Source of the DNA: a virus
Virus record (IMG/VR): IMGVR_UViG_3300036766_000102
Location: 1-36,237 of that record
Direction: 5' to 3' (one strand)
DNA: 36,237 nt
Below the pieces are notes generated by a model, which worked only from the letters and a program-made list of their open reading frames with translations, had not been told where the DNA came from and ran no database searches. A program made the translations under genes and the position numbers. This document shows, in pieces, positions 14,793 to 23,202 of the stretch; positions within the stretch are counted from its first letter, which is position 1, and every line of letters begins with the position of its first letter.

Positions 14793-15643
14793 CAGTAGGG
14801 GCCGGACTGGAAGTGCGTCAGCGCCAGCGTCACGTTCGTGTTCGACGAGATGGCCAGACGCAGGTAGCGCCAGAAGACGAGTTCCTGGAGCAGGTACGTC
14901 GTGGCAACCGCCGTGGTGATCGTCAGCTGCGTCAGCACGAAGGTGCGAGGCGTGGCCACGAGGGCGTAGGGGACGTTGAACCAGTTCGTGCCGTCCACCG
15001 AGCCCTGGATGTCCACCTTCGTGGTCGCGGGCGCGGTGCCGATGGTCGATGTGATGACGCAAGCTCCGCCGCCATTCGCCGCGCCGCGGTCGATGACGTC
15101 GGAGTAGTAGAGCTTTTTCGTGTAGTGCGCCGCCGTGGTGGAGCCCGCGACGGTGGTCGGTGTTGCGGAGGTCAGGACGCGGAAGGCCGTGGTGCTCTCG
15201 ACGGCGGTGACGACCTGGTCACCGTCGAGGTCCGGCGTGGAGCCAGAGGCCACGATGGTCACGGTGTCCCCGACGCGCAGACCGTGCGCCCGTCCGGCGT
15301 TGATGAGCGGAGCGGCGGCGGGCGTCGTGGGCGTGGAGAGGATGGAGACGTCGTATGCCCCTGCCGTAGCCCCCGCCACACCGCAGTTGACCGGCACGGT
15401 GAACTTCTTCAGGCCGGTCACGGTGACGACCTGCTGCGGCGTCGCGGTGAGGGCCGCGTTGGCCGTCGTGGAGGAGGTGAAGAAGATGCGGTCGAGGCTC
15501 GTGAGTCCGTGGTTGTCGAGGGTCGTGACCTCCGTGGGGCTGGCTTGCGTGGAGCTGACGATCTGCTCGACACCTCCCGGACGGAGGGTGCCGATGTCCG
15601 ACGCCGGGTTCGTGGCGACGGTGCCGTAGGTGATGGTCGCCAT
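14792..15643 (-). CDS. Virion structural protein with beta domains
   Basis: A 283-residue, Thr/Ala/Val-rich protein. Two units share a pattern: NHGLTSLDRIFFTSS ... VVTVTGLKKFTV and AHGLRVGDTVTIVASG ... VVTAVESTTAFRV, like the small beta module 'HGLxxGDxVxI...VxxvtsttFtV' common in phage structural proteins. The last third (VDIQGSVDGTNWFNVPYAL, FWRYLRLAISSNTNVTL) resembles discoidin-like 'DGTNW' modules. Probably exposed on the head or collar. ATG 15643 follows the small upstream ORF by 3 bases. Confidence 0.65.
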   Translation of the reverse strand: MATITYGTVATNPASDIGTLRPGGVEQIVSSTQASPTEVTTLDNHGLTSLDRIFFTSSTTANAALTATPQQVVTVTGLKKFTVPVNCGVAGATAGAYDVSILSTPTTPAAAPLINAGRAHGLRVGDTVTIVASGSTPDLDGDQVVTAVESTTAFRVLTSATPTTVAGSTTAAHYTKKLYYSDVIDRGAANGGGACVITSTIGTAPATTKVDIQGSVDGTNWFNVPYALVATPRTFVLTQLTITTAVATTYLLQELVFWRYLRLAISSNTNVTLALTHFQSGPY

Positions 15644-15646
15644 GTC

Positions 15647-15775
15647 TCAGACTCCCTTGTCGGCTGGTCGCCGGATCATCTTGTCCTGCGGTCTCTTGCG
15701 GGAAGGGGGCGGCGCTTCCTGCTCTTCGGGCGTGGGCTCAGGCTTCGGCTTGCGAAGGAACGGGAAGCGCCGCAT
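15647..15775 (-). CDS. Small basic/Pro-rich protein, 42 residues
   Basis: The frame MRRFPFLRKPKPEPTPEEQE continues to a stop at 15647. It fills the gap between the second decoration-like protein (stop 15780) and the next gene (ATG 15643) with 4 and 3 bases to spare. It is rich in Pro, Arg, Lys and Glu and probably unstructured. The close fit supports a real gene; function unknown. Confidence 0.5.
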   Translation of the reverse strand: MRRFPFLRKPKPEPTPEEQEAPPPSRKRPQDKMIRRPADKGV

Positions 15776-15779
15776 CGGA

Positions 15780-16247
15780 CTAGACCTTGGTGGCGGCGCC
15801 GGGGTTCGACGTCGTGGTGTAGACCACCAGCATCCGAGTGCGACCAGCGGTGCCGCCGGTGCTCGATGTCGTGATCTCGCCAGTGACGACCCGGGCCAAC
15901 GTCGAGTACATGGTTGAACGCTGCCCCGTCGCGGTGACGAGATAGGCGCCCTCTTGTCCGCCGGGATTGTTGAAGTCGATGACCTCGTTGGGCACGATGT
16001 CCGTCGCCTTCAGATCGATGGCGTCATACCAGCCGTTCGGGTCGACGCCATCTCCGACGATCATCGCCGCGGTGCCGGAGTTGGTCCAGTACGCGGCGTT
16101 CCAAATCTTGATGTCGAGGAGCCACGACTCGGCCGGAACTGTGACGGAACCGGTGTAGACACCGGAGCCGCTGGTCTCGGTGAACGTGATTTCCTCGGCG
16201 CGGATTTCTGCGGAACCCAGAACAGTCCCGCCAGAGAGAACGGGCAC
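15780..16247 (-). CDS. Decoration-like head protein 2
   Basis: A 155-residue protein directly after the major capsid gene, with a GTG start at 16247 and ribosome site AAGGAGGG. Its core (FTETSGSGVYTGSVTVPA, LLDIKIWNAAYW, AAMIVGDGVDPNGWYDA) is clearly related to the C-terminal half of the 307-residue protein at 18293-19216 (FTETAGTGVYTATVAIPA, VIWRNTVVWNAG, LVVGDDDDANGYIEA). Position and beta-rich pattern suggest a capsid decoration or head-fibre subunit. Confidence 0.7.
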   Translation of the reverse strand: MPVLSGGTVLGSAEIRAEEITFTETSGSGVYTGSVTVPAESWLLDIKIWNAAYWTNSGTAAMIVGDGVDPNGWYDAIDLKATDIVPNEVIDFNNPGGQEGAYLVTATGQRSTMYSTLARVVTGEITTSSTGGTAGRTRMLVVYTTTSNPGAATKV

Positions 16248-16276
16248 GATGGCCCTCCTTTCTCAGCGTCAGGCTG

Positions 16277-17503
16277 CTAGAGGCCCGTAACGGTGGCGAA
16301 AGCGGAAGGCCTGAACGAGGCCACCGACAGGCGGCGGCTGACGGCCAGCGCGACCTTCCGCTCGGTGAAGTAGGTGCTGTGCTCGGTCGAGGCCTCCACG
16401 ACGACGCCGCCGTTGTTGAAGACCTGGGCGTACTGCTTGAAGGCGCCCACGCCAGCGGTGCCCGCGGCACCGATGCCGGTCGAGACCCGAACGGGCAGGC
16501 CCCACAGGCTGAAGGTGGCCCCAGCGTCGCCGGGGTTGCCCAGGATGTAGATGCCCTGGGTGGTCCGGGTGAGCCGCATGTTCCACCAGTCGGTGGGATG
16601 CATGACGATCGCGTCGGCCGGCGCATCGCCGGTGATGGTCACGAGCTTGATGGCCTTGCCGATGGCATCGAAGACGGGATCGGCGCCCTTCGCCTGCGTC
16701 TGGAAGCCGACGCGGATGAACGCGCCCCAGAGCTGCGGCGTGGTGCCGGTGCCCGAGAGGAGCTGCTGGTTGACCTTGGCCTGAAGCTCGTAGCCGAGCC
16801 GGCCGGTCACCATCGACTGCATCCCCGCGTTGTTGTTGAGGAACTCGCGAGTGACGGGGATCCACGCCTGGATGGTCTCGACCTCATCGGTCGTCTTCGT
16901 CCAGACGTAGGCGCTGTCCGTGACCGCGGAACCCTCCGCGACAGCCGCGGCGTTCGTGGTGTTCGTGGTCTGGATGAAATACTCGATGTTGCTCGAGTCG
17001 GTCGAGCCGGGGGCGAAGAGGTCCTCGACGTCGCCGTAGAACGCCGCCATGCCGGTCGTCCGGAGACGCTCAGCGGGCGGGTAGTGGTCGGCGAGGGTGA
17101 CGAGGGTCTTGGACTCGACGGGAAGCTCGAAGCGGACGGTGCCCGTGCCGCCATCGGCGAGGGCCTTGAGGGCCGGGCCGTGCTGCTTGAAGGCGCCCTT
17201 GAAGGCGGCCTCGAGGCCTTCGGGGGACTTGATCTTGCCCTCGTAGGGCTCTTCACTCCCACCGGAGATGATGCGGCCCTGCGGCGCGAGCTTGGCTTCG
17301 TTCTGCGCGGCCGACTTCTCGACCACGAGGGCGGTCTCGTACTCGCCCTGGAGCTTGTCCAGCTCCTCATTGCGCTTCTGGAACTCGCCCACCTGATCGG
17401 TGGGCATGTCGTAGCCGCCATCCTTCTTGAAGGTGGCGAGCCAGGCGGTGTGCTCCTGACGCTTCGTCGTGAGCACGCCGCTCAGTTCGGTTGCGGTTGC
17501 CAT
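16277..17503 (-). CDS. Major capsid protein, HK97 fold
   Basis: A 408-residue protein. Residues 1-70 are a charged helical delta domain (EFQKRNEELDKLQGEYETA) that serves as internal scaffold. The body has HK97 family landmarks: EDLFAPGSTDSSNIEYF, AEGSAVTDSAYVW, ETIQAWIPVTREFLNN, NQQLLSGTGTTPQLWG, and a C-terminal TYFTERKVALAVSRRL. It follows the prohead protease, which is expected to remove the delta domain. ATG 17503 has an AAGGAGA ribosome site. The cleavage site cannot be fixed by eye. Confidence 0.92.
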   Translation of the reverse strand: MATATELSGVLTTKRQEHTAWLATFKKDGGYDMPTDQVGEFQKRNEELDKLQGEYETALVVEKSAAQNEAKLAPQGRIISGGSEEPYEGKIKSPEGLEAAFKGAFKQHGPALKALADGGTGTVRFELPVESKTLVTLADHYPPAERLRTTGMAAFYGDVEDLFAPGSTDSSNIEYFIQTTNTTNAAAVAEGSAVTDSAYVWTKTTDEVETIQAWIPVTREFLNNNAGMQSMVTGRLGYELQAKVNQQLLSGTGTTPQLWGAFIRVGFQTQAKGADPVFDAIGKAIKLVTITGDAPADAIVMHPTDWWNMRLTRTTQGIYILGNPGDAGATFSLWGLPVRVSTGIGAAGTAGVGAFKQYAQVFNNGGVVVEASTEHSTYFTERKVALAVSRRLSVASFRPSAFATVTGL

Positions 17504-17518
17504 GGTGTGCTTGTCTCC

Positions 17519-18283
17519 TTAGACCGTCACGCCGTTGCGGCGTGCGGAGGCGATGAGGATGTCGATCTCGGTGCGGCGGAGGCGGTCGGCCTTCGTGGGG
17601 TCGGTCGCCTCGAGCAGCGCCCGCAGTTCGTCGGCCACGGCCGGGAACTCGTCGAGCGCCTTGACCAGCGCGTCCAGGTCATCGCGGTTCGCCACCGAGA
17701 GCCCACGGCCCTCTTCGGCTCGCCACGCGGCCCGTTCGCCGGTCCGATCCGTGAACGCCGCCACCGCTTCCCGTAGCCAGGAGGCATGGGCGGCATACGG
17801 CAGGTCCGGTTCCGGGCTGCCGCTCTTGATCGCGAGGGTGTGGGTGCCGATGCCGGCACCGATGAGCACGGGGGAGACTTCGAAGACGTCGAGCGAGCGC
17901 AGGAAGCGGACGTTCTGCCCGTCCTGCTGCCCGAAGCTGTAGTCGAGGGGGTTGTAGCCGTAGCTGTATTCGGCCAGGGCACCGAGGCCCTTGATGGTGG
18001 CGTGCGTGTCGCGCCCGGCCGCGGTGTCCATGAAGAACTGGCCCGTGAAGATGGCCCAATCGCCCTGTTCGCTGATGCCGCCCTTACCGATCGGCAGCGC
18101 CCCATCCCATGAGCTGTGGCCGTAGGCGGACATCGGCACGTCCTTGGCCGGGAACGCCCCGGGCAGGGTCACGTCGCCGTCGTGGTCGATGATGCTGAGC
18201 TGGGCGAAGGCGAAGGTGATGGAACCGGCCTCATCGACCTTCAGCTCGTGCGGCGTGAACGCCTTGCGAAGGATGTCGGTCAT
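17519..18283 (-). CDS. Prohead (HK97-type) serine protease
   Basis: A 254-residue protease of the U35 type. His 56 in MSAYGHSSW and Ser 107 in LAEYSYGYN form the catalytic pair, with Glu 135 in VFEVSPVLIG nearby. The C-terminal 80 residues are helical and charged and may act as a scaffold or targeting part. It lies directly before the major capsid gene, whose N-terminal region it should cut during maturation. ATG 18283 has a perfect AGGAGG ribosome site. Confidence 0.92.
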   Translation of the reverse strand: MTDILRKAFTPHELKVDEAGSITFAFAQLSIIDHDGDVTLPGAFPAKDVPMSAYGHSSWDGALPIGKGGISEQGDWAIFTGQFFMDTAAGRDTHATIKGLGALAEYSYGYNPLDYSFGQQDGQNVRFLRSLDVFEVSPVLIGAGIGTHTLAIKSGSPEPDLPYAAHASWLREAVAAFTDRTGERAAWRAEEGRGLSVANRDDLDALVKALDEFPAVADELRALLEATDPTKADRLRRTEIDILIASARRNGVTV

Positions 18284-18292
18284 GGGAACCTC

Positions 18293-19216
18293 CTATGCCT
18301 TCGACGCGGCGGCGACCGACGGCAGGGCGTACTCGACGAGAAGCCGGGAGCGACCCGTGGTGCCAGCGGCGGCCGAAACCGTCGTGACCGTGGCCGTGAT
18401 GGTCTTCGCGGTGGCACAGAACCTGCCGCCACCGCCCTTGTAGGCACCGACAGTGGCTCCGAGCGAGAGCCGAGTGGAGATGCCGGCCCCGGCGCCGTTC
18501 ACATCGGCGATGGGCGCGGTCAGCACGTCGGTCGCCTCGATGTAGCCGTTCGCGTCATCGTCATCGCCGACGACGAGAGAGGCCGAAGTGCCGGCGTTCC
18601 AGACGACGGTGTTGCGCCAGATGACATCGAGGACCGTCGCGCCGGCGGGGATCGCAACCGTGGCGGTGTAGACGCCGGTTCCCGCCGTCTCGGTGAAGGT
18701 GCGTTCTGCGACCTGGACTGGTGGAGCGGTGGCCCCGTCGAGGAGGTTGAGTTCCGCCGCCGTGGAACTGATCGCCGTACCCGCATCGGCGCCGAGGGCC
18801 AATCCGCCATCGGTGATGACGAGGGCGTCGATGTGCTTGTTCGTGGTCGTGACGATGGCCTTACCAGCGGCCACGGTGCCCGCCGTGACCCCCGCGAGGG
18901 TGTTGAGTTCTGCCGCGGTGGCGGTGAGGCCAAGCTCGACCGCGACCTCGGAGGGTGGGGTGCTCGCGAGAGCCGAGGTCTGCACGGGCGCCCGGACCTG
19001 GTACGCCGTCGCGCCCTGACTGTGAGCAGCCGGGGTCGTGGTGTTGTATCCCCGGATGGTCTCGACGCGCCAACCGCTGTCATGGGCGCCAGCGCCCACC
19101 AGCAAGAGCACTTCGGCGTCGATCTGGAGCATGTCGCCGGCCGTCGGTTCCGGCGTGCCGCTGAGCAGAAACGCCTGGTCGGCATCGTTGAGCGCGGCGG
19201 TGAGGGTCAGGGCCAT
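18293..19216 (-). CDS. Decoration-like head protein 1 with repeat segment
   Basis: A 307-residue protein between portal and protease, an unusual place for a structural gene. The middle holds the repeated element TATAAELNTLAGVTAGT and STAAELNLLDGATA, typical of phage surface and fibre proteins. The C-terminal 140 residues (from FTETAGTGVYTATV) are related to the protein at 15780-16247. Beta-rich and without enzyme motifs, so a decoration or head fibre is likely. ATG 19216 has an AGGAGA ribosome site. Confidence 0.7.
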   Translation of the reverse strand: MALTLTAALNDADQAFLLSGTPEPTAGDMLQIDAEVLLLVGAGAHDSGWRVETIRGYNTTTPAAHSQGATAYQVRAPVQTSALASTPPSEVAVELGLTATAAELNTLAGVTAGTVAAGKAIVTTTNKHIDALVITDGGLALGADAGTAISSTAAELNLLDGATAPPVQVAERTFTETAGTGVYTATVAIPAGATVLDVIWRNTVVWNAGTSASLVVGDDDDANGYIEATDVLTAPIADVNGAGAGISTRLSLGATVGAYKGGGGRFCATAKTITATVTTVSAAAGTTGRSRLLVEYALPSVAAASKA

Positions 19217-19225
19217 CGGAATCTC

Positions 19226-20632
19226 CTAGAGCGGGGCCAGGTGGCCGTTCGACTCGGCCTTGAGCGGCGGCGGCGCCAGTTCATTGAGCGACGGGGAGGC
19301 AGGGTCGAGCGTCACGGTCACCGGCACGAGGCCGGTGTGCGTCATGGCGGGCAGGTTCAGCGCAGCAAGGGCACTGGCGGGGTCGAAGCCGGCGCGGACG
19401 TAGATACCCGCGGCGTTGACCCGGTCGCGGTAGGTCATGCCGTTGACGTCGTAAGACGAAGCCGGGACGGAGTTCAGCGGCCAGAGGATGTGCTGGCGGT
19501 CGTCTGCGGTGAGGGGGTTGAGGTCCTCGAAGGCCCGGATCTCGTCGTCGGTGTAGATGCCGTTCTGGCGCATGAGCTGGTAGAACTCGGCGCGGTCCTT
19601 GGCGTTGCCCCGCAGCAAGGCCCCCACGTTGTGCTTGCTGTAGTACGGCCCACTGAGCAGATCCTTGTTGACCTGCTGCTCGAACTTCGTCAGGGGCGGC
19701 ATGAGCGTGCCGATGACGTAGTCGATGTTCGACTCTTCGATGTTCGTGAAGTGGGCGTTGGTCAGGTCGCTGAGCTTGTGGGGCGGGAGACGCAACAGTT
19801 GGGCCATGTCGATGGTCGTCTGCTGTTTCGTCTCGAGGAACTGCGCGTCCTGCGGCGGGAAGCCGATCAGCTCGAGACTCATGCCCTCATCGAGCACCGC
19901 CGTTCGCTGCGTGTTGCTGAGGCCCTGGTGCGCCTCATCCCAGCTCTCGCGGAGGTTTTTCTTGGCATCCTTGCTGAGCGACTGCGGGTGCTTGATGGCC
20001 ACGCCGGGCTGCGCGCCGTTGGCGAACGTGTAGAGGCCGTATTCCTCGACGGCGATGGCGTTCTCGAAGGCTCTGCGGGCGAGGGTGATGCGCGAGTAGC
20101 CCACGAGCCCATCGAAGCCGAAGGCGGGGACGTGCAGGACGTTGCGGGCCGGGAGTACGACGGTGGTGCCATCGGGCAGCAGGTAGGGATAGATGCGCTT
20201 CCCGGAGCTGTCGCGCTTGGGCGTCATGCGATCCGGCCGCAGCGGCCAAAGTCGGACGGTGTTGCCGAGCCCGTCGAACTCCTTCTCGCTGTAGCAGTTG
20301 CCCCACGTCAGGTAGTGGCCGAGCATCGTCTCGTGCCAGACCATCGCGGTCATGTCGGGGTTGGCCGCGTCGTGCAGCGTCTTATAGGAGGGGTGGTCGA
20401 AGGCTTTCCGTGCTCCCCCGCCGGTCATGTGCACCATGACGTTGAAGGGCAGTGAGGCGCCGTCTTCGGCGATGAGCCGGACGCCGGCTGAGAAGGCGCC
20501 CACGCTCATGGCCGTGTCGGCGTTGACGGTGATGTCGGTGATGGACTTGCCGGTGTAGCCCGGAGGCGGCTGCCAGCCGACGTTCGGCCAGCCCACGCCT
20601 TGCTTCAGACCCCGGGCGAAGAGGCCCATCAC
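19226..20632 (-). CDS. Portal protein, HK97 family
   Basis: A 468-residue portal. Family landmarks: an N-terminal FSAGVRLIAEDGASLPF, then KTLHDAANPDMTAMVWHE, LGHYLTWGNCYSEK, LWPLRPDRMTPKRD, VLHVPAFGFDGLVGYS, and LLRLPPHKLSDLTNAHFTN with the following NIEESNIDYVIGTLMPPL. These match HK97 gp3-type portals that form the dodecameric DNA channel. Start is GTG 20632 or ATG 20629; both overlap the stop of the small membrane protein (GTGATG). It stands between terminase and protease as usual. Confidence 0.93.
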   Translation of the reverse strand: MMGLFARGLKQGVGWPNVGWQPPPGYTGKSITDITVNADTAMSVGAFSAGVRLIAEDGASLPFNVMVHMTGGGARKAFDHPSYKTLHDAANPDMTAMVWHETMLGHYLTWGNCYSEKEFDGLGNTVRLWPLRPDRMTPKRDSSGKRIYPYLLPDGTTVVLPARNVLHVPAFGFDGLVGYSRITLARRAFENAIAVEEYGLYTFANGAQPGVAIKHPQSLSKDAKKNLRESWDEAHQGLSNTQRTAVLDEGMSLELIGFPPQDAQFLETKQQTTIDMAQLLRLPPHKLSDLTNAHFTNIEESNIDYVIGTLMPPLTKFEQQVNKDLLSGPYYSKHNVGALLRGNAKDRAEFYQLMRQNGIYTDDEIRAFEDLNPLTADDRQHILWPLNSVPASSYDVNGMTYRDRVNAAGIYVRAGFDPASALAALNLPAMTHTGLVPVTVTLDPASPSLNELAPPPLKAESNGHLAPL

Positions 20633-20850
20633 TTGCCCCGCAGGAGGATGCGAAGGGCAGCGCCGATGGGCGTCACGAGCACGAGCAGGAAGCCGGTCAC
20701 GATGAACGCCAGGGGCAGGGCGAAGAGCGACAGGCCGTACCAGACGAAGGCCAGGGCGGCGAGGGTCAGGAGGTCCCCGCCGTCGAAGACGTTGACCTTT
20801 CGGACGACCGCGGCGAGGCCGAACCAGATGCGGTTGCGCGTTCGGAGCAT
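20629..20850 (-). CDS. Small two-helix membrane protein
   Basis: A 73-residue protein (MLRTRNRIWFGLAAVVRK start). Two hydrophobic stretches, LLTLAALAFVWYGLSLFA and PLAFIVTGFLLVLVTPIGA, predict two membrane helices with a basic end (LRILLRGK). It is placed between terminase large subunit and portal, with a stop overlapping the portal start. Such small membrane genes occur at this place in some siphophages; function is unknown and a holin role is possible but not supported by position. Confidence 0.75.
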   Translation of the reverse strand: MLRTRNRIWFGLAAVVRKVNVFDGGDLLTLAALAFVWYGLSLFALPLAFIVTGFLLVLVTPIGAALRILLRGK

Positions 20851-20876
20851 CAGGGACCTCTAGGTGAGGACAGCGG

Positions 20877-22517
20877 CTAGGCCAAGAAGGTCAGCCGTTC
20901 CGTTTCGTAGGAGCTGCGGAAGGGCGGAGGAGCCGGCTGGGCGGCGTGCAGTGAGGCGCGGTCATACCCACCCACGGCGCAGATGCCGAGGTCGATGGAG
21001 CGCGGTGAGCCGCGGTGTTCCTTGACCGGCCTAGGCCCCAGCCGGTCGACCTTCAGGGCCATGTTCCCGACGTGCCTCACGAGGCGCGGGTCGCCATCGT
21101 GGGTGAGGGTGCCGTTGATGACCGCGTCGTAGAACTTCGCCCAGGCGGGCACCATCCGGGACGGTGAGGAGGTCGGGTATTCGATGACGGGTAACCCGTC
21201 GGCGGCCCATTGCTCCATGAGCTGCGCCCAGCGGAACGGGTCGCAGGGGAGTTCGATGACCGTGCGGTCCCGGCAGGTCTCGCGGACCTTGGCGTCGACT
21301 TTCGAGATGGGGACTCGCCACCTTGCATCGTCCAGCGGACGTTCCCAGCACTCGATGACGAAGAGGTACGGCTTCGGTTCGACGGTGACGCCCAGGAGGG
21401 CCGTGCAGTCGTGGTTGAACGAGCCGTCGAAGAAGGCCACGATCGGGACGTCTGCCGCGATGACCCGTGGAGCCTTGCGCGCCTCGAACGCTCCCGAAGG
21501 AAGGGCGGCCTGCGATGAGGTCACCCACTGGTTGAGGCGCTTGATGCGGAACTCCGACTCCGGGGTTCTGCCCGGTTGTGCCGCGGCGCGGATGTCCGCG
21601 ATGTCGAGGATGTCCCCAAGGCCGGGGTTGGCCTGCGCCCAGACCTTCGGGTCATCGATCCTTGCGTCGGTCTTCGTGGGCTCCCACCAGGCCATGAAGA
21701 AGGTCGGGTCATCGACCTCGCCCGTCGCCACTCTCCGACCGTGCTGGTAGAGCGTGTAGGCGATGCTGTCTTGTCCGGTGGCGTCGGTTCTCACCCCCGC
21801 CGTGGTGACGATGAGCATGAGCGGATCCACCCGGGCGCCCATCGCCAGGGCCATGACGTCGTACAACTCGCGGTTCGGCGCGGCGTGCAGCTCGTCATAG
21901 ATGACGAGCGTCGGGCTGAGGCCTTCCTTCGTGTAGGCCTCAGAGGACAGGGCCCGGTAGACCGAGCCGGTCGGTTTGTCCTCGATCGCGTCGCGGAAGA
22001 TGCGCGTCCGCGCCGAGAGTTCCGGGTCCAGCTCCACGATGCGCTTCGCGGCGTGGTGCATGAGCTTGGCCTGGTCCCGATCCGCGGCGCAGGAGTAGAC
22101 CTCCGCCCCATCCCCCTCGGCGCAGAGCCCGTAGAGAGCTACTGCGGCCATCAGGCCCGTCTTCCCGTTCTTGCGGCCCATGCCGACCATCGCGATGCGA
22201 TGTCTGCGCCTGCCGTCAGGGGTCCGGGCGAAGATCGGACCGATGAGCTTGCGCTGCCAGTGCCGGGGGTCGAGCGGGTTCCCGGAAAGCCCGGCGATGC
22301 TGTCTTTCGTGATCTTGCCGTAGGCGTCGACGAAGGCCAGGACATCCGACCCGTCACCCCGACGGGTGTCCCCAATCGGTACGGGGGTCAGCCAGCGCGG
22401 GGGCCAGCCCGGATCTCGCGGCGGTCCCGCAGCTCTTCGAGCTTCGTTCGGGCCTTGACCTCGGCCACGCCCATGCGGGAGCGATCCGACGCGGTCAGGC
22501 CAAGGAGCGATTGCCAC
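20877..22517 (-). CDS. terL: Terminase large subunit
   Basis: Motor and nuclease of DNA packaging. Walker A is GMGRKNGKT (about residues 112-120 from the GTG 22517 start), Walker B with catalytic Glu is LVIYDELH (about 204-211), followed by the coupling motif IVTTAG. The RNase H-like nuclease starts with the Asp of AFFDGSFNHD (about 364). The start is uncertain: GTG 22517 overlaps the small subunit gene by about 130 bases and keeps a WLTP segment often seen in relatives; a CTG at 22391 overlaps the small subunit stop (CTGA). No ATG fits before the ATPase. Confidence 0.93.
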   Translation of the reverse strand: MAIAPWPDRVGSLPHGRGRGQGPNEARRAAGPPRDPGWPPRWLTPVPIGDTRRGDGSDVLAFVDAYGKITKDSIAGLSGNPLDPRHWQRKLIGPIFARTPDGRRRHRIAMVGMGRKNGKTGLMAAVALYGLCAEGDGAEVYSCAADRDQAKLMHHAAKRIVELDPELSARTRIFRDAIEDKPTGSVYRALSSEAYTKEGLSPTLVIYDELHAAPNRELYDVMALAMGARVDPLMLIVTTAGVRTDATGQDSIAYTLYQHGRRVATGEVDDPTFFMAWWEPTKTDARIDDPKVWAQANPGLGDILDIADIRAAAQPGRTPESEFRIKRLNQWVTSSQAALPSGAFEARKAPRVIAADVPIVAFFDGSFNHDCTALLGVTVEPKPYLFVIECWERPLDDARWRVPISKVDAKVRETCRDRTVIELPCDPFRWAQLMEQWAADGLPVIEYPTSSPSRMVPAWAKFYDAVINGTLTHDGDPRLVRHVGNMALKVDRLGPRPVKEHRGSPRSIDLGICAVGGYDRASLHAAQPAPPPFRSSYETERLTFLA

Positions 22518-22870
22518 TTCGTGATCTGCGCCTCCGTCGTGGCCAAAGCACCCTGCGCGGGGTTGAGATAGGCGTAGCCCTTGTCCGTGTAAAGGACCGT
22601 TCCCTCCTGCGCCAGCAGCGCCAGCAAGGCCGAGTGGCGGTCCAAAGCGAGGCAGTAGAGCCGCAGGACGGTCAGGTCAGAGGGCGCGATCCAGGCGCAG
22701 GTCGCGAGGACGTGGCGCCACTCCGCGGCCCCGATGTCACCCACCGTCGGAGGTGGTTCGAGCGACCGATCGGCTGGCGCGATGATGGTCAGCGCGCCCT
22801 TGGGTGTGCGGTCCTTGCGCAGCGTCCCGAGGCGGCGCTTCGCTTCGATGGGCTTGGTCGGCGGGGCCAT
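22388..22870 (-). CDS. terS: Terminase small subunit candidate
   Basis: A 160-residue protein from ATG 22870 (MAPPTKPIEAKRRLGTLRKD) that precedes the large subunit. It has the layout of P27-like small subunits: a basic start, then an EWRHVLATCAWIAPSDLTVL helix region and a long helix (HSALLALLAQEG), then LGLTASDRSRMGV near the end. It should recognise the packaging site. The gene upstream is on the opposite strand, so this gene probably starts a transcript or is read through from the HNH gene. Upstream extension to 22915 would overlap the antitoxin-like gene and is not needed. Confidence 0.8.
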   Translation of the reverse strand: MAPPTKPIEAKRRLGTLRKDRTPKGALTIIAPADRSLEPPPTVGDIGAAEWRHVLATCAWIAPSDLTVLRLYCLALDRHSALLALLAQEGTVLYTDKGYAYLNPAQGALATTEAQITKWQSLLGLTASDRSRMGVAEVKARTKLEELRDRREIRAGPRAG

Positions 22871-22880
22871 CTGCTCACCC

Positions 22881-22898
22881 TGTACGGGGTTGTACAAT
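22881..22898 (+). promoter_or_regulatory. TGTACA operator-like site and -10 of the antitoxin-like gene
   Basis: TGTACG (22881-22886) and TGTACA (22891-22896) are spaced 10 bases apart, one helical turn. TGTACA is the core of the YefM-YoeB operator in E. coli. A -10-like TACAAT (22893-22898) overlaps the second copy and lies 6 bases before the ATG at 22905, so a leaderless transcript under self-repression is plausible. No good -35 was found. The site also sits in front of the terminase small subunit gene on the other strand. Confidence 0.5.
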
Positions 22899-22904
22899 CG
22901 TGCG

Positions 22905-23195
22905 ATGGATACCATCCCCAGCGCCGAGTTCCGAAAGGTCTACGCGAAGCTCACCGAGACGATCGTGGTGACGGTCAACGGTCACGCGATCGGGACGTGG
23001 CGTCCGGTGAACGCCCCCGTGCAGGTCTTCGAGTCCGTCCGGCTCGCTGCCGATGAGGATGTGGTCGACCATCGCCTCGGAACGCCCGCGCAACAGGCCG
23101 TCGCAGCGTCACGGCTTCAGCAGGGCAAGCCGGGCACCACGCTCATCGAGCCGACCTACAGCAGCCGGCCCTTCACGCCCGCTCCGAAACGCTGA
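22905..23195 (+). CDS. Phd/YefM-like antitoxin (solitary), only plus-strand gene
   Basis: A 96-residue protein. Its first 34 residues (MDTIPSAEFRKVYAKLTETI, then VVTVNGHAIGTWRPV) match the Phd/YefM DNA-binding N-terminal fold: a short strand, the helix AEFRKVYAKL, and two strands with the NGHAIG turn. The C-terminal 60 residues differ from known toxin-binding tails. No toxin gene lies next to it. It is transcribed against all other genes and sits between the HNH and terminase genes. Possible roles: neutralising a host toxin, or a DNA-binding regulator of the packaging genes. The family is likely; the role is open. Confidence 0.7.
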   Translation: MDTIPSAEFRKVYAKLTETIVVTVNGHAIGTWRPVNAPVQVFESVRLAADEDVVDHRLGTPAQQAVAASRLQQGKPGTTLIEPTYSSRPFTPAPKR

Positions 23196-23202
23196 CTGCC
23201 GG

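Noticed and set aside
14793-15062. Upstream extension of the connector frame
   Set aside because: It is His/Arg-rich and out of frame with the real gene at 14792-15643; ATG 14792 overlaps that gene's stop.
18116-20455. Long plus-strand open frame opposite protease, decoration and portal genes
   Set aside because: GC-rich codon bias leaves long open frames on the other strand. The minus-strand proteins are clear family members; the antisense product is Arg/Gly/Val-rich with no domain.
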